A stretch of 64,000 bases of DNA. Origin: Gnetum montanum. Taxonomy: Eukaryota > Streptophyta > Gnetopsida > Gnetales > Gnetaceae. The stretch spans positions 21,778 to 85,777 of the forward strand of contig MNCI01030691.1 in the NCBI GenBank assembly GCA_015680685.1, given 5' to 3'. The notes under the pieces were generated by a model. It was not told where the DNA came from. It worked only from the letters and a program-made list of their open reading frames with translations, and ran no database searches. The translations under genes were made by a program, and so were the position numbers. Shown piece after piece: positions 44,706-56,479 of this stretch; within the stretch, counting starts at the first letter, position 1, and every line of letters starts with the position of its first letter.

Positions 44706-46654
44706 ATGCCTCTTCTACAACATTACAATAATGCCACACTTAGTGAGGAAGTTCATTGGAGAACCAATGAACTATATGATGATGAAGATTGGAGTACACA
44801 ACCTGAAGTGGGGGTTTCTTATAAACTTGAACGAAAGCAATGTCATCCCAATGCATGAAAGCATAACTTACCTGATGACGAAGAATCCCTAATGGCCACT
44901 ACAAGCCTAACGCAAATACAAGAGGCTATTTGAATCTCACGTAGGCAGCGTAAAGAGAGCCATCTACCTAGGCTTAATTTAAACAACTTTCTCCATTTTT
45001 CAGGAGGCTATGATGTAGATCCACATCAACATTTCAAGCCTTCTATGATGCCTGCATATGGAACAACATTGATAATGGCTAGAAAAAGCTTAAGCTCTTC
45101 CCGATGACACTCATTGGCCAAGAAAAAGTATGGTATAGATCGTTAAAACCAAATTCAACATGATGTTGGTCAACAATGGTAGAAGCCTTTAACGAAAAAT
45201 ATCAAACCTACGCAAGAGTGTTAGCCTTGAGGAAACAAATCCAAGGATGGAAACAAGCACAACATGAACCCTTGGACATGGCCTTAGAAAGATATCATGC
45301 ACTATTGAACAATTGTCTAGGCCATGGGTTTTCCAAGGAAAGGCTAATGTACCATATCATTAATAGGCTTCATAATGAAATAAGAGAAACCTTAGGGATG
45401 TATGCCCAAGGACAACTATACAAACTACAAACCCATCAAGTCTAAGAGCTTATTAAGTAGGTAGCAAAAGAAGAAGGAGAAATGGCTAGATGGGAGAGTG
45501 TTGACAAACATTAACTGGACCAGAATCTCATCTTAACAAAGGTCCATGATCATAAAAAGGAGAAATTGACCAATCTCAAGGTGGAAACATCATCTTTGCC
45601 AACATAAAAATTATTAGAAGAAGTCAAGGCAAGGATCAACAAGATGTTGGAATGGACATATAAAAATTATGGAGAATTTATCAACATTATTGGAGATAGA
45701 GTTTTGAAAACCCAAGAAGCAGGACAAAACATTAGACAATTGGAAAGAAGGGATAAGGAAAAGAAGAGCTCAACTACCAATCATACGTATGAATGCAACA
45801 TATGCCTATACGATCACCCCAAGGGCCAATGCCCAATATTGTGACATTTACATGAGCATTGGGGAAACACGTTACATACAGAGTTCATACAGAGATACTG
45901 TGTTCAATCATAGTGGAAACAATCACAGTCATGATGGAGACCACACCTAAATTGGAGACACCCTTCGTATCATTTGAATCCAAATGCTTATCTTGTTCAA
46001 CATCCTGTTTCTCCAACTGCGGCACCATACTCTATCGCACCACATTACTATTCTCCACAATACTATCAACCCATGTCCTCAACACAACCACCACCTTGTG
46101 CACCATACACTTCTCCTAATTTTCAACATTCTCATCCTTTCCCTCCTTCTACATTGCCACCAACTATTCCTAAGGTGCCTACACCACTGCAACAACCCAC
46201 AAACACTACTTGTGCTGCTACTACCAACAACAATGAAAAGCCTTCTCAACATCAAAAGTGTCCCTTATTTAAACATGACTTCAAGAAGGGACAACACAAT
46301 TCCAAGGCCACTGCATCCTCTGATTCAGCACAAGTCCAACACTATGGTGCACCCTCACCTTCGAACCCAATGCCTCATGTTACTTCATCAAGGCTACCAA
46401 CTAACACTCCAACAACCATATGGCCCAATGAACACAATCATGGAAGGCAACATCCCAATCCTTGCATACCATCTAACAATCCTAAATATCATAGTGGGTC
46501 AACTCATTATCCAGGAACTACATCATATAAATTACCCCACTATGTTTACTACAATCAAGTGTGTGAACCCCAATGGGGTAGGTATGGACCAGTTCCAATA
46601 TTTCCAACATGCAAGGATCCTCATCCTTCATTTATTAATCCTTTCCATGCTTAA
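44706..46654 (+). pseudogene. Element D: gag
   Basis: ATG at 44706 opens MPLLQHYNNATLSEEVHW. The core runs PRLNLNNFLHFSGGYDVDPHQHF and, across frames, LKLFPMTLIGQEKVWYRSL. The open part 45176-45445 reads MVEAFNEKYQTYARVLALRKQIQGWKQ and LNNCLGHGFSKERLMYHIINRLHNEIRETLGMYAQGQ. 45644-45841 ends in the knuckle CNICLYDHPKGQCP (C-X2-C-X3-H-X4-C). A Pro/Thr/Asn/Gln-rich tail (45974-46654) follows. The order is as in E. Stops at 44860, 44932, 45109 and 45442 show decay. Confidence 0.85.
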
Positions 46655-46689
46655 CCGTTTAGTTATGGGGGATATCCCCCATTCTAAAT

Positions 46690-48029
46690 AAGAAACAAGG
46701 TTAATAAATATTTTCATTTTCTTGAATTTTACAACTTTTTTTTTCAGTTTTTTATTTTTCAATTTCTTGTTTTATCTTTCTATTTTTTTGTCTTTTTACG
46801 TTTTTGTAAGTAATCTTGTCTCCTAATAAAACAATCATGTGGATCATTGGTTAAGGTGTGTTCTATGTTATTAAGTCTTGAGTGAGCAATTATTTGGATA
46901 GTGAGCCCATTACACCCACTCATCCATTCTACAAATAAGAGGTTTTGTTCGAGGGTATAGTGATATTCTGCCCAGAATGAAGAAGGATGGACCAAGAGGG
47001 TATGATTAGGATGTGACATCAAGGGGACTTGCAGATTCTCTTTGGTGACATCTATGGGAGTTATCTTGCAATGTGGTTGTACTCAGATCCTTGTAGATCT
47101 AATGAAAATGGGAGTAAGAGTAATCAAAAGGGCATTCCAAAATTCCAATGTTGTTCTAAGGGGTCCCATTGGAAAGACATGCACCCATGCCTAAAGGTTG
47201 GCAGCTTCTTTGGATTCAGTATTAAAAAAGAGAGAGAGAAAAAAAAGAAAAATAAAAACAAAAAGAAGAAAAACAAAGTGCCATAAAACAAAAAGTCACT
47301 CCTCCCTTGAATAAAATGCCATGTGATCATACGCCTCGTTGTTCTGGTACTCTCATAGTTTCTCATCATGGGATGAAATAATGTGATGTCACTGATTAGA
47401 GGAATGGACTTGGTCCTGATCTTGGAACGATGGGTTAATGACACTTTAATCATGCTTTTCATGCAGGATTCATTGTGCCCTGGGTTAGTTACCTCATGTC
47501 CCAATCTCTACAATCCCTTTCTATAGTTTGTCTCATCTTACTATTCATGTAATTGTATCTCATGTCTCGTGTAGCATAGAATTCTTACCTCATTCCAGTG
47601 ATATTTACATGTGTGTATTTTGTGGAATCAGTGTGGATTACATTTAACCTTTCTAGTGCCCATGGACACTTTTAAGTGTGGTTACACAAGGGCATTATAG
47701 GTTGGACCTTGCTTTGGGGAGGACCCACTTGTGTAATATTTTATAATTTTCACTTATGACATAGCTCACACACACCATTTATTACCCTTACCATATTGTT
47801 TATGATATTCTTTCCCTTATTACTATCCCTCCGATTCAACATTCCTATGAACCATCACATAGCCTTTTTCTCTACCACCCAAGGTTTTATTGATAAAATC
47901 CACACCATCATCATTATTCGTGCCTTCAAAACCACCTAATTACCTGAGAACTCCTTAATAATAGCCCAATGTCATCAGCTTCCAACGTTGATTTCAAGAA
48001 TTTCAAAATTCAGTATTTTTGTTGGGCCT
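46690..48029 (+). other. Element D: internal spacer where pol would be expected, nothing recognised
   Basis: T-rich (46730-46800), an A/G-rich run (47220-47280) and scattered short frames. No RT, protease or integrase motif on either strand. The sequence looks like untranslated DNA. Confidence 0.55.
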
Positions 48030-48197
48030 CATGTCACTAGTGACATGATATCGCGTACGTGATATCACGTCTGATGTGATATCATGTACGTGATATCACG
48101 TCTGATGTGATATCGCATACGTGATATTGCATCCGACATGATATCACGTACATGATGTATCACACGTGATATCGCATCCCTACAACCTATAAATAGG
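48030..48197 (+). promoter_or_regulatory. Palindrome array followed by TATA box inside element D
   Basis: Begins with the perfect palindrome CATGTCACTAGTGACATG (48030-48047). It continues with four or five units of GATATCACGTACGTGATATC type and ends CCTATAAATAGG at 48186-48197. The LTRs of D have the same build, with GATATCGCATATGCGATATC then CTATAAATAAGAGG. An internal promoter for the downstream ORF, or the remnant of another LTR, would explain it. Confidence 0.55.
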
Positions 48198-48673
48198 TGA
48201 CCTATCCACAACACTTAGCATCATTTTTTCCATTCACGTGAGGGAGTTTTCGAATTATTTCTCTATGACTTGCGATTGAGCAACCCTTTCTTTTCTCACT
48301 ATATCTCGCTCGTTAGTACTCTGATTTTAATTCCATCTGAACCTGCTTAAACCTGGAGTGTTCAGCTTAGTCGGGGGTGGGGGAGAGACACTTGCCAAAA
48401 AGCACCTAACTTTTTTGGAAATTATCATCACCCAAAGGACATCATTTAGGGTAATTAGCTATAACACTTAGAATAATTGTGCCCAAAAATCATTTAACCA
48501 TTAGGTATACTGGGAAATTAAAATTGGAAACCACCTAAGTGAAATGGACTCATTATCACAATCTTTCGGGCAATGTCACATAGAGATAAAATAAGATCAT
48601 TAATTAAGGCAAGCAGTAAGGTATAACTCAGTTTCAAAAATAACCTTACTAACACTTGGCCCATGTGATTATA

Positions 48674-51440
48674 GATGGCCCCAAAATGTGAACAACAAGA
48701 AGGTCCTACTCAAGGTAGGAGCAAACGATCTCGGAGAGGTGGAAGACAAAGTCCTGCCAAAGAACATACAGAATAGGAGAAGTAATCATTCAGCATTCAT
48801 CAAGAAGCACCTCCTACTGGACGGTCTGGGTAGCAAAAGGAGGAGCTGCTATAACGCATGAACAGGGATAACATCTCACATTTCCCCAAGATTGTGTTTA
48901 GGCCATCCATGAAAAGTCCACATTCACTATGGTGATTGTGGAATTGAATTTTGAATCTCTTGCAAAGTTCACTCCTGAGGCTATTAGGGATCACCTCACA
49001 GGGTCTCCCTTATGGTCTATCCTCTCTGAAAGTAGTGCCTAGTACCTAGGAGAGATGTACCAATTCTAGCACAATAGGGAGCAAGGCACTACTATCAATA
49101 TCTATGGTGTGAAAATTGAATTCTCTGTGTAGGCCACTTCAGAAGTGTTAAACCTTCCGAACACATGACCCAAAGTTGCTTAATTATCCACTTGTTTAGA
49201 CCCTGATTTGCTACAAGATTGGTTGGAAATGGCTTATGGTAGAGATAAAACATTTGGTGAGTTGATGAAAGAAGAGAGGATTTACTTTAAAATTGGAACA
49301 TATCACCTCTTCCCCAGAAAAGGCTTGAAACGAATATCAACATATGTAGCTAGAGGATGTGCAGTGCTAATGGGAAAGGTTAATGCTAACCTGCCCCATC
49401 TATATTTAATGAAGATCCTGAGGTGGTTTGAGGAATGAAAGATAGGGAAGATGGAATTGCCTTTTCCTTGTCTTATTAGGAAGCTGTGCCAACGTGCTAG
49501 AATCAGAGGATACACCAACGATGTCCTCTAAAAAGCCCAAACTTCTTCATATGCCGAATTGCTAATGGTGCTAGCTCCAAGGAAAAGCACTAGCGAAGAG
49601 CTAGGACCAGAACAAGAAGAAGAATAGATGGCTAGACCAAATGCAACTCAACTTGTAGGACCCAGCCAACCTCCAAGCACAGGTCCTAGCCAACAATAGG
49701 AAGCACGGCCTGACACAGGGTAGGATTAGTTGCCACCGCTGCATGACTACATATCATCGATGAGCCATCTTAGGGCCATTGCTGAGATGGTCAATTGGGG
49801 AAGTCATGATAATGCAAACCTCTTCCGCATCATTGACAATGCCATACAACCCACTGTTTCTTTGGATCGCACAAGGGGTGAAGTCTTTATTCACATAGGA
49901 TGAGGGAAAAGTATATGGTTGCAACAAATCTTAGGAAACACGACATCTTTCTAGGTGTAGTTAGAGACTGGTGAAGGGGCCACTGTGGTGGTTATGGAAC
50001 ACCAGAATGCTACGAGATCTACAAAAGTGATCACTGACCACATCAAAGAGTCCTTCAATGTACCTATTGTGACACTAGTAGACTTCACAAGAGCACAAGA
50101 TGCTCAAACCTTGGCTAGAACCTTAATGACTCCTATAGAATATGAGGATGCACTTGATCGATTGTTCCAAATAGGGCAAGTAATAACGTCCCTATTTGAC
50201 ATCCCTCAAGATGTTACGGAAATTTAGTCAGACATCATTTCCTCAAAGAGAAGGCTGGTCTTAATAGAAGTGAGGGCCAAGCATGTGGAAGTAGAATTGC
50301 AGAAACTATAAGAGTAGCTCATGGCCTTATAAGCAGCAGAGTGGGACCCTCTACAATTTGTTCCCATAGACCAACTAGATAATTTTAGAATTGAGAAACT
50401 AACCAAGCTAATTGTGGAGAATAAAAACGTGGCTGATGAAAAAGACAAGGCTATTTGGGATGCCTCTATAGCACATGTGCAAACTCATGTGCATCTTAAG
50501 GCATTTAAGGCCTTACAAGAAGAAAATAAGCAACTTGTTGCAAACAACCTTTGGTTGACCACCGCAAAAAAGCAAAAGAACATTCTCAAGGAACACTTTC
50601 ATCAATTTTGAGAACAATTCATTCAGGTCAACTGAGACGTAAGCCTTTTAGCTAGAGAGAATCGAACCCTCTCGATGGTGGAGGTATGCACCATACGTAA
50701 AAAGTCAGCTATTGAGATAAGCGCATTGCAAAATGAGGCTAAACGACATGAAAAGCTGAAGGAGCACTTCCGAGATTAGGTGGGGATGTACAAACAAATC
50801 CTTGAGAAGGAGATCCATATGGCCAAGGCCTAGATCAACATTATTAGTGCTCAACACACTGACTGGTAGGCCATCTTGGACACATATACCTTCACCCACC
50901 AAGTGGAAGTTAAGAGCCGGGACCTATAGATTCAAGATTTGATAGAATACATAGAGTTGACAACCTGAGATATGCCAACCTTACCATGTTAATAGCAGGG
51001 CACTCGAGTATAGAGCTCAAGCAACAGGTAGCAACCATCCACAACAAATACGAAGCAGAATTTGTAGAACGTAAGAAGCTGTTAGAGAAACTGGAAGTTG
51101 CAAATTTTGAACTTGAGGTGGTGAAATCTAGCTACCAAGAACAGAAAGGTGTTACAATAGACTTGGCTCGATAGCTAGCAGATTTTTAGAAGTGCAAGGA
51201 TAAAGCTAGAGCCTATGAGGAGGAACGATAGGTGTTTGTAACTTGGTATGTCAAAGCCAATCAAATGTTTTCACAACTGCCCTGTCTATGGGAAGTGCCA
51301 ACTCCGTCAAACATTGGAACATTAGCATGGATGGCACAAGACCCTCGGACCAAAGAGGAGAGAAGCTTCAAGCCATACTTCAGCATCATCAAGCCTCAAA
51401 ACTTGGAGCACAAGACAAAGGGAAGGAACCAATGAAGGAG
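48674..51440 (+). pseudogene. Element D: extra ORF, transposon-associated domain plus coiled coil
   Basis: A ..TGATTATAG acceptor-like end precedes ATGGCCCC at 48674. The reading starts MAPKCEQQEGPTQGRSKRSRRGGRQ (basic). Then come NIYGVKIEFS with VLNLPN (about 49100-49165) and LLQDWLEMAYGRDKTFGELMKEERIYFKIGTYHLFPRKGLKRISTYVARGCAVLMGKVNANLPHLYLMKIL (49208-49438), which resembles the putative plant transposon protein family. From 49985 on it is helical and charged (50224-50611, 50986-51174), a probable long coiled coil. About 15 in-frame stops, many TAG, show decay. The layout recalls the second half of B's antisense gene. Function unknown. Confidence 0.6.
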
Positions 51441-51610
51441 CCACTACCACCTAGAACAACATGAGTTCCACCCATTTTTGTAGATGTAGAATATCATTTG
51501 TGTTGTGTCTTCATTTTATTTTCATTTCACATTGTGGCATAATCCTATTTCTCCCCATTTAATAATCCCATACCTATCCATTGTGTAATCACTAAAACTC
51601 GAAGATGAGT

Positions 51611-51631
51611 TTTCATTCAATCATGGGGGTA
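51611..51631 (+). other. Element D polypurine tract
   Basis: TTTCATTCAATCATGGGGGTA ends at the TG of the 3' LTR. It is nearly identical to E's tract. Confidence 0.75.
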
Positions 51632-52450
51632 TGATGAGTCATCATTCAGGGCGACCGCAATATCGTGTACGTGATATCATAGCCAAGTCACAATATTGCA
51701 TATGTGATATCACAGCCCATTGCTAGTTCTATAAATAAGAGGTGACTCTCCCTTGTTTTGCATCCAGTTTTTAGTCCCTTAGCTAAACTCTTGAAGTTTT
51801 CCCTTGTTAGAGTTAGAATTATTTTTCAGTGTATGACCGTAGTGTGGTGATTTTAATTGTACGACATCCTTTATTCGAGTGTGACGTCTAACCAGAAATA
51901 AAGATCAAGATTACTTCATCATTTCAGCATTCACTTAGTTTACTTAATTATTTATTTAATTGTTATTTACTACTTTCTTAGTTAATCTCTATTACGCTTA
52001 TCTCCTAGTAACACGGAATGAGTACGACTTAATTACGAGCATTTAAGTGTGACTACTTGGTAACCCAGTAGCATACCTAGGCCATGCACTTGGTAATCCC
52101 AATGGTAGTCGAGCATGAGGCCCAAGATGTGTACGGATGATTAAGGAACAGATGCTCATTACACTTAGGCTAGTTTACATTTCTTCTCACCCTTTCCCTC
52201 TTAGCTTAGTTAACATTACTTTCCCATTGCCTTCAAGAGTAGCATTAGATTAGAAACAACATCATACACCTCACTTTGGACTAAACCATACGTGACAAAC
52301 CAATACTAGTCTAGGTGGGAAGATAGCGAACTGTGACCTAAGGCTAACTATCTAGGTGCCACAACTAGTCCTTCTGTGGAGTTCGACCAGATCGTGCGTG
52401 TAATGCTCGTATTCATATGGTTGAATGTAGGGGTACCTTGCCACTCATCA
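51632..52450 (+). repeat. Element D 3' LTR (819 bp)
   Basis: TGATGAGTCATCATTCAGGG ... CCACTCATCA. The palindromes before the TATA box are partly mutated here (CACAATATTGCATATGTGATATC). Confidence 0.93.
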
Positions 52451-53100
52451 TATATTATTTTTATATATTTTTCTATTTTATGGCCTGGTGCTACAGAGGG
52501 AGGAGAGAGATAACTAAGTAACTAATTTAATTTAACTACTCAACTATGCTTTAACTAGTCCTAACACCAGCATCCATTCTCACTTGTCATCCCTATACTG
52601 AACTAGTCCAACACTGCTGGGATTACCAAATGATAATCATTACTAGGTTACCAAGCGTTACACACATGCTCGAAGTAATCGTATTGAGTGTGCTTACTTA
52701 TGAGAGTTATAGGCTGAGAGAGATAACATTAATTAACTAAGGAAAGCATTAAATAATTGCAATTAACATTAATTAATCTATTCTAGATGTTACAATGTTT
52801 ATCAAGAAGTTTATCTTTATTACCATACACAAGGTGTGCTCAGGTACACAATGCTCAAATGAGGATCCGTTCACTTCATGACTCCTACTACGGGCATGCA
52901 GAAATAATTCTAACTCTGAGAGGGAGAAAAGGCAAGCATTCAGGTAAGGGGCTAAGACTAATTAACAAACTAGTAAAAAAAAACTACTCAAACCAAGTGC
53001 ACCCACTCTTATTTATAGGCAACAAGACAGACCCCAATATCGAATGCCCGATATTGCTTGGAAGGCTCCGATATCATGTACCCAATATCGCGGCTCATCA
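52451..53100 (-). repeat. Element E 5' LTR, main part right of D
   Basis: Starts with D's target copy TATAT and aligns with 34654-35300. TATA CCTATAAATAAGAG on minus at 53006-53019, with AATATCGGGCATTCGATATT just upstream of it. Confidence 0.9.
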
Positions 53101-53269
53101 CATACTAAAATGTCCATGGTATTGTTGATTAATTAATCTTTTGGTTCTTTACACCATTAAAATAATTTTAAAATTATATAGAAACTATGAAGATTGATAA
53201 TATTTTTTTGTAGGATCAAAATTATTAATCATGGCCCCATGCCAAGCATGGGCGAGGTTGACATCAATA
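53101..53269 (-). repeat. Element F 3' LTR, start part right of E
   Basis: Aligns with 60234-60405 (TGTCCATGGTATTGTTGATTAATTAAT ... GAGGTTGACATCAA). Ends CAATA instead of CAACA. Confidence 0.88.
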
Positions 53270-54539
53270 CTTAGTGCCAAAACTTTAATTGCATGCAAGT
53301 GCAAGGATAACAAAAACCACAAAATTTTAAAAGGAAATGCAATAGATAGAGAATCAAAAACATCCCAAAATGGACAAATTGAAACTTGAAAGTAAGCTAC
53401 ACTGATCTAAACATGATTAAAATAACCATATCATCATGAGAGAACTAGACTTGGGCCACCCTTACCACACCATCTTATTTTATTAAGACCAAAATATAAA
53501 TCATTATTTTAACTACATAGATATATATATAACTAAAATATATAATTAATATCTCATTCCCAATATTCTCACAAGGTAAAAGTAAAGAAAGAATGTAGAC
53601 TACTTTGAGCACAAGACCTATACTAAACTTAATGAGGAATGAGGAGAACAGACTCATGTTAGATCATGGCTAGCCACAACTCTCAAATTTTTCCTTGGGA
53701 CTATTTTTCTTTGACATTTTGAAAGGGAATGGATGAAAAGGGATTATTTACTTCTTTTTTTTTTTTACATTTTGAGAAAATAGGTTTAAAACGGAAATGA
53801 AGGTTAGGGTGAGGATTGCTATTGGATCCCATCACACTTACGAACTTATTACACTATCAATGAATATGTTCCTCATTATTATTATTATTTTGAGGAAACT
53901 TTGCTCATGGTGTACTTCATTCTTGATGTAGGAATTCCAACGCAAGTTTGGTCAATTAGTTGCACTGCCAAAGAACACGGTCCTTCTGGAACTTTGCTCA
54001 TGGTGCAATTCAACCCTCATGTATGTGCCTTTAATTATAATATGGTGACATCATAGTAGGTCTCCTAGGTGGCTAAGGGTTCTTAAGCAGAGATGAACAC
54101 ACTTTATCCCATTGTTCATTGGATAGCCATGGATCATGACACTTAAGAGCTAGGGCTTAGGAGAGGGAAAAATGGAATTTTCCAAGGTCACCTAGTGATT
54201 GTGACTAATCATTCTTCAACTTCACCTATCCTACACTCACATGATCATGATTATAACATGATATGTTAACATAAATTCCATGCTCCATAATCTAACATAA
54301 GAAATAAAACTAAAACCTTGAAATAGACTAGGAAGAATCATAACATTATTGAAATATATAATATAAAGGAGATTTTGTAGCATTATACTTACATTATCTT
54401 TCAATGGTATTATGATAACCCAATATCTAGTAATTCAAACGATCATACTGACTATTGAAATCATATGGAAAGTGTAAACAAAAACCAATGCGCTAAGAAA
54501 GAGATGATGGTAATGCAAAGAAATTATGTAAATGCAACT
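53270..54539 (-). other. Element F: 3' untranslated region
   Basis: Non-coding tail, homologous to G's 27431-28746 on the other strand, including the ACCATGAGCAAAGTTCC-type near-repeat and decayed polypurine tract (53283-53270). Confidence 0.65.
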
Positions 54540-55625
54540 ATATATAAATGAAATGCATGGCGAGGGGAAAGAAGACACGTAACCAAGGATCTACCAAGTG
54601 TCCACGTGGGCTACCTAAGTAGAAATGCTTCAAATGAAATGCATTGAAGTTCCTATGTAACTTATGTTCTTGCAAATCTACAATTTTATACACATTGGGG
54701 CCAACGACATCTGTAATTTGGAACGGACCTGACCACATAGGAGAAAATTTATTTTAAGGGTCGATTTGACCAAGCACTCTATATCTCTTAAGGACTAGGT
54801 CACCTACTTGAAATATTTTAGCAGCATAGTTTTTATCAAATCATTTTTTTACTATTTGTTGATGACTACAAAGATTTTTGATCACTTTAACCCTTTTACA
54901 CTCTAGATTCTAAATGTTCTATGTACATGATATTAGATGCTCATTAGTTGGTAAATAGTTTAAGAAGAATTGATATGTAGGAATTTACAAATTTATTGAC
55001 AATATTGGTTCTTATCCATACACTAAATGATATGGTGTAGTCTTGACTGATTCTTTATAACAAACCCTATCTGCCCAAATTGTCCATTTTAGTTGTTCAT
55101 GCCAAGTTCATGGGTTTTGGGCTATCATTTTCTTAATCCCATCTAATATAATTTTTTTGGAGGACTCAGCCAAACCATTACCCTATGGATAATATTCAGT
55201 TACCACCTTGATAATGACGTTATGATCTCCAGCCCAATTTGTAAACTCTATGGAGATGAAAGTGGGTCCATTGTCAGCTACCAAAGTGTAAGGATACCCA
55301 TACCTATATATTATATAGTTTTCTAATAAGCAAATAACCTCATGAGATGATGCAACTTTAGTTTCTTTCCCTTCTAACCAACATGTGCAATAATTAGTGG
55401 CTATCAAGATAAATTTATGTAGGGTAGTAGACAAAGGATTGATCACTTTGATAAAATCTAAAGCCCATTGTGCAAATGGTCTAGTTTCTATTATAGGTTG
55501 TAAAAGGGTTGAACTCTTGGGATCTTTACACTTAAATATTTGACATTGAACATAAGTTCTAACCAAGTTGTCAGTGTCATTGATCATAGTAGGCCAATAA
55601 TAACCAGCCCTTTTGATTTTATGAA
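54540..55625 (-). pseudogene. Element F: integrase
   Basis: Minus strand 55587-55183: VRTYVQCQIFKCKDPKSST (remnant of the zinc-binding end), FAQWALDFIKVINPLS (first catalytic Asp), YRYGYPYTLVADNGPTFISIEF (second Asp), then YYP, stop, GNGLAESSKKII (Glu). The C-terminal part (about 54830-54590) reads FQVGDLVLKRYRVLGQ, MWSGPFQITDVVGPNVYKIVDLQEHKLHRNFNAFHLK. All three catalytic residues are visible but several stops interrupt the frame. Confidence 0.88.
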
Positions 55626-55989
55626 CTAATGAGTGGTATCCTATATGTCCTTCCTTGTGGTGTATTTTAGAGCGTTATTAGCTTGTTATTGGTCCAAGAA
55701 CTTAAGGTATATCCCTTGGGAATTATTTCTAAATAATTCACCACATATTAGAGTGAATCTCAAACATTTTGATATTAAAAGCTTTCTCTTATTTCTAGGT
55801 AAATCCAAGGGACAATGATCGAAGGTTAAATAAAATTTGATATCACCATACCATGGATCATATAATCAATTGGGAGAGAATGGAGTATCATTTTCCTCAT
55901 CAAAGGATAATATGTGAAGAGGAATTGATTATTTATCTTTAGGTGCATTGCAACTCTCTGAAGTTGAGGCTTTGGCAATTAGCTTGGCA

Positions 55990-56340
55990 AGACTGGTCCC
56001 TATAACTAACTTGGAAACCTTCAATTAAATATCAAATTCTTGCAAATTCATAGCCCATTTATTGTGTTTTTCACTGGGATCTTGTAATTTAGCTAAAGCA
56101 ATGGTGGTGGGATCACAAATAATGACAAAAAATTTTGTGTTTAATAGGTAGTAGAAAAATTTCTTTAAGACTTTAATTAAAGCATAGAATTTCTTCTCTA
56201 TAGGTGAGTATTTTAATTCTGAACTATTTAAAGGTGCAAACATGAAGGCTATGGGTGTCTCACCTTGATCGACTACATCTTGGATTAAGATAGCAGTGGT
56301 AGTAACGTCAGTAGATAAAGCATATAAGTGGAAATAATTT
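55990..56340 (-). pseudogene. Element F: RNase H (retroviral type) downstream of RT
   Basis: Reads YALSTDVTTTAILIQDVVDQGETPIAFMFAPLNSSELKYSPIEKKFYALIKVLKKFFYYLLNTKFFVIICDP and EKHNKWAMNLQEFDI. The D (TDV), E (IEKKFYAL) and D (CDP) positions of Ty3 RNase H can be followed, the usual TDAS being TDVT. Follows RT directly, as usual. Confidence 0.8.
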
Positions 56341-56479
56341 TCATACCAAGGAGAAGCTAGGATAGGGGCATCTATAATGGCCTCTTTAATAGCAAGGAAA
56401 GCATTCTTTCTTTCATCTATCTAGTGCATATTACTATATTTCTGAAGCATCTCATTCAATGGTCTAACTAATTCAGCAT

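Larger units (their letters stand above)
43730..52450 (+). mobile_element. Element D: non-autonomous gypsy element with gag and an extra ORF
   Basis: LTRs 43730-44562 (833 bp) and 51632-52450 (819 bp), TGATGAGTC...CTCATCA, flanked by TATAT at 43725-43729 and 52451-52455. Contains an Asp-type primer site, gag, a palindrome block with TATA, an unrelated long ORF and a polypurine tract. I find no protease, RT, RNase H or integrase motif between 46700 and 51600. It lies inside E's LTR and shares its priming sites and gag type with E, so an E-like element may have supplied the enzymes. Confidence 0.9.
34470..53100 (-). mobile_element. Element E: Athila-like gypsy element nested in F, itself holding D
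   Basis: LTRs at 34470-35300 (831 bp) and 43546-43729 plus 52456-53100 (829 bp after removing D and one target copy). The flanks are CACAC at 34465-34469 and CATAC at 53101-53105. F's other LTR shows the uninterrupted site CCCACACTAACATGTCC at 60232-60248. Internally, on minus: Asp-type primer site, gag, protease, RT, RNase H, integrase, tail, polypurine tract. Coding parts are broken. Confidence 0.9.

Noticed and set aside
45984-46691. 235-codon His/Leu/Thr-rich plus frame overlapping D gag
   Set aside because: The alternative frame 45974-46654 has the Pro/Gln/Tyr-rich composition of the gag-linker seen in E and H, so the His/Leu one is a shadow.
47029-47504. Overlapping open frames with Lys-rich or Phe-rich tails in D's spacer
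   Set aside because: Both come from an A/G-rich run at 47220-47280 and have no conserved motif.
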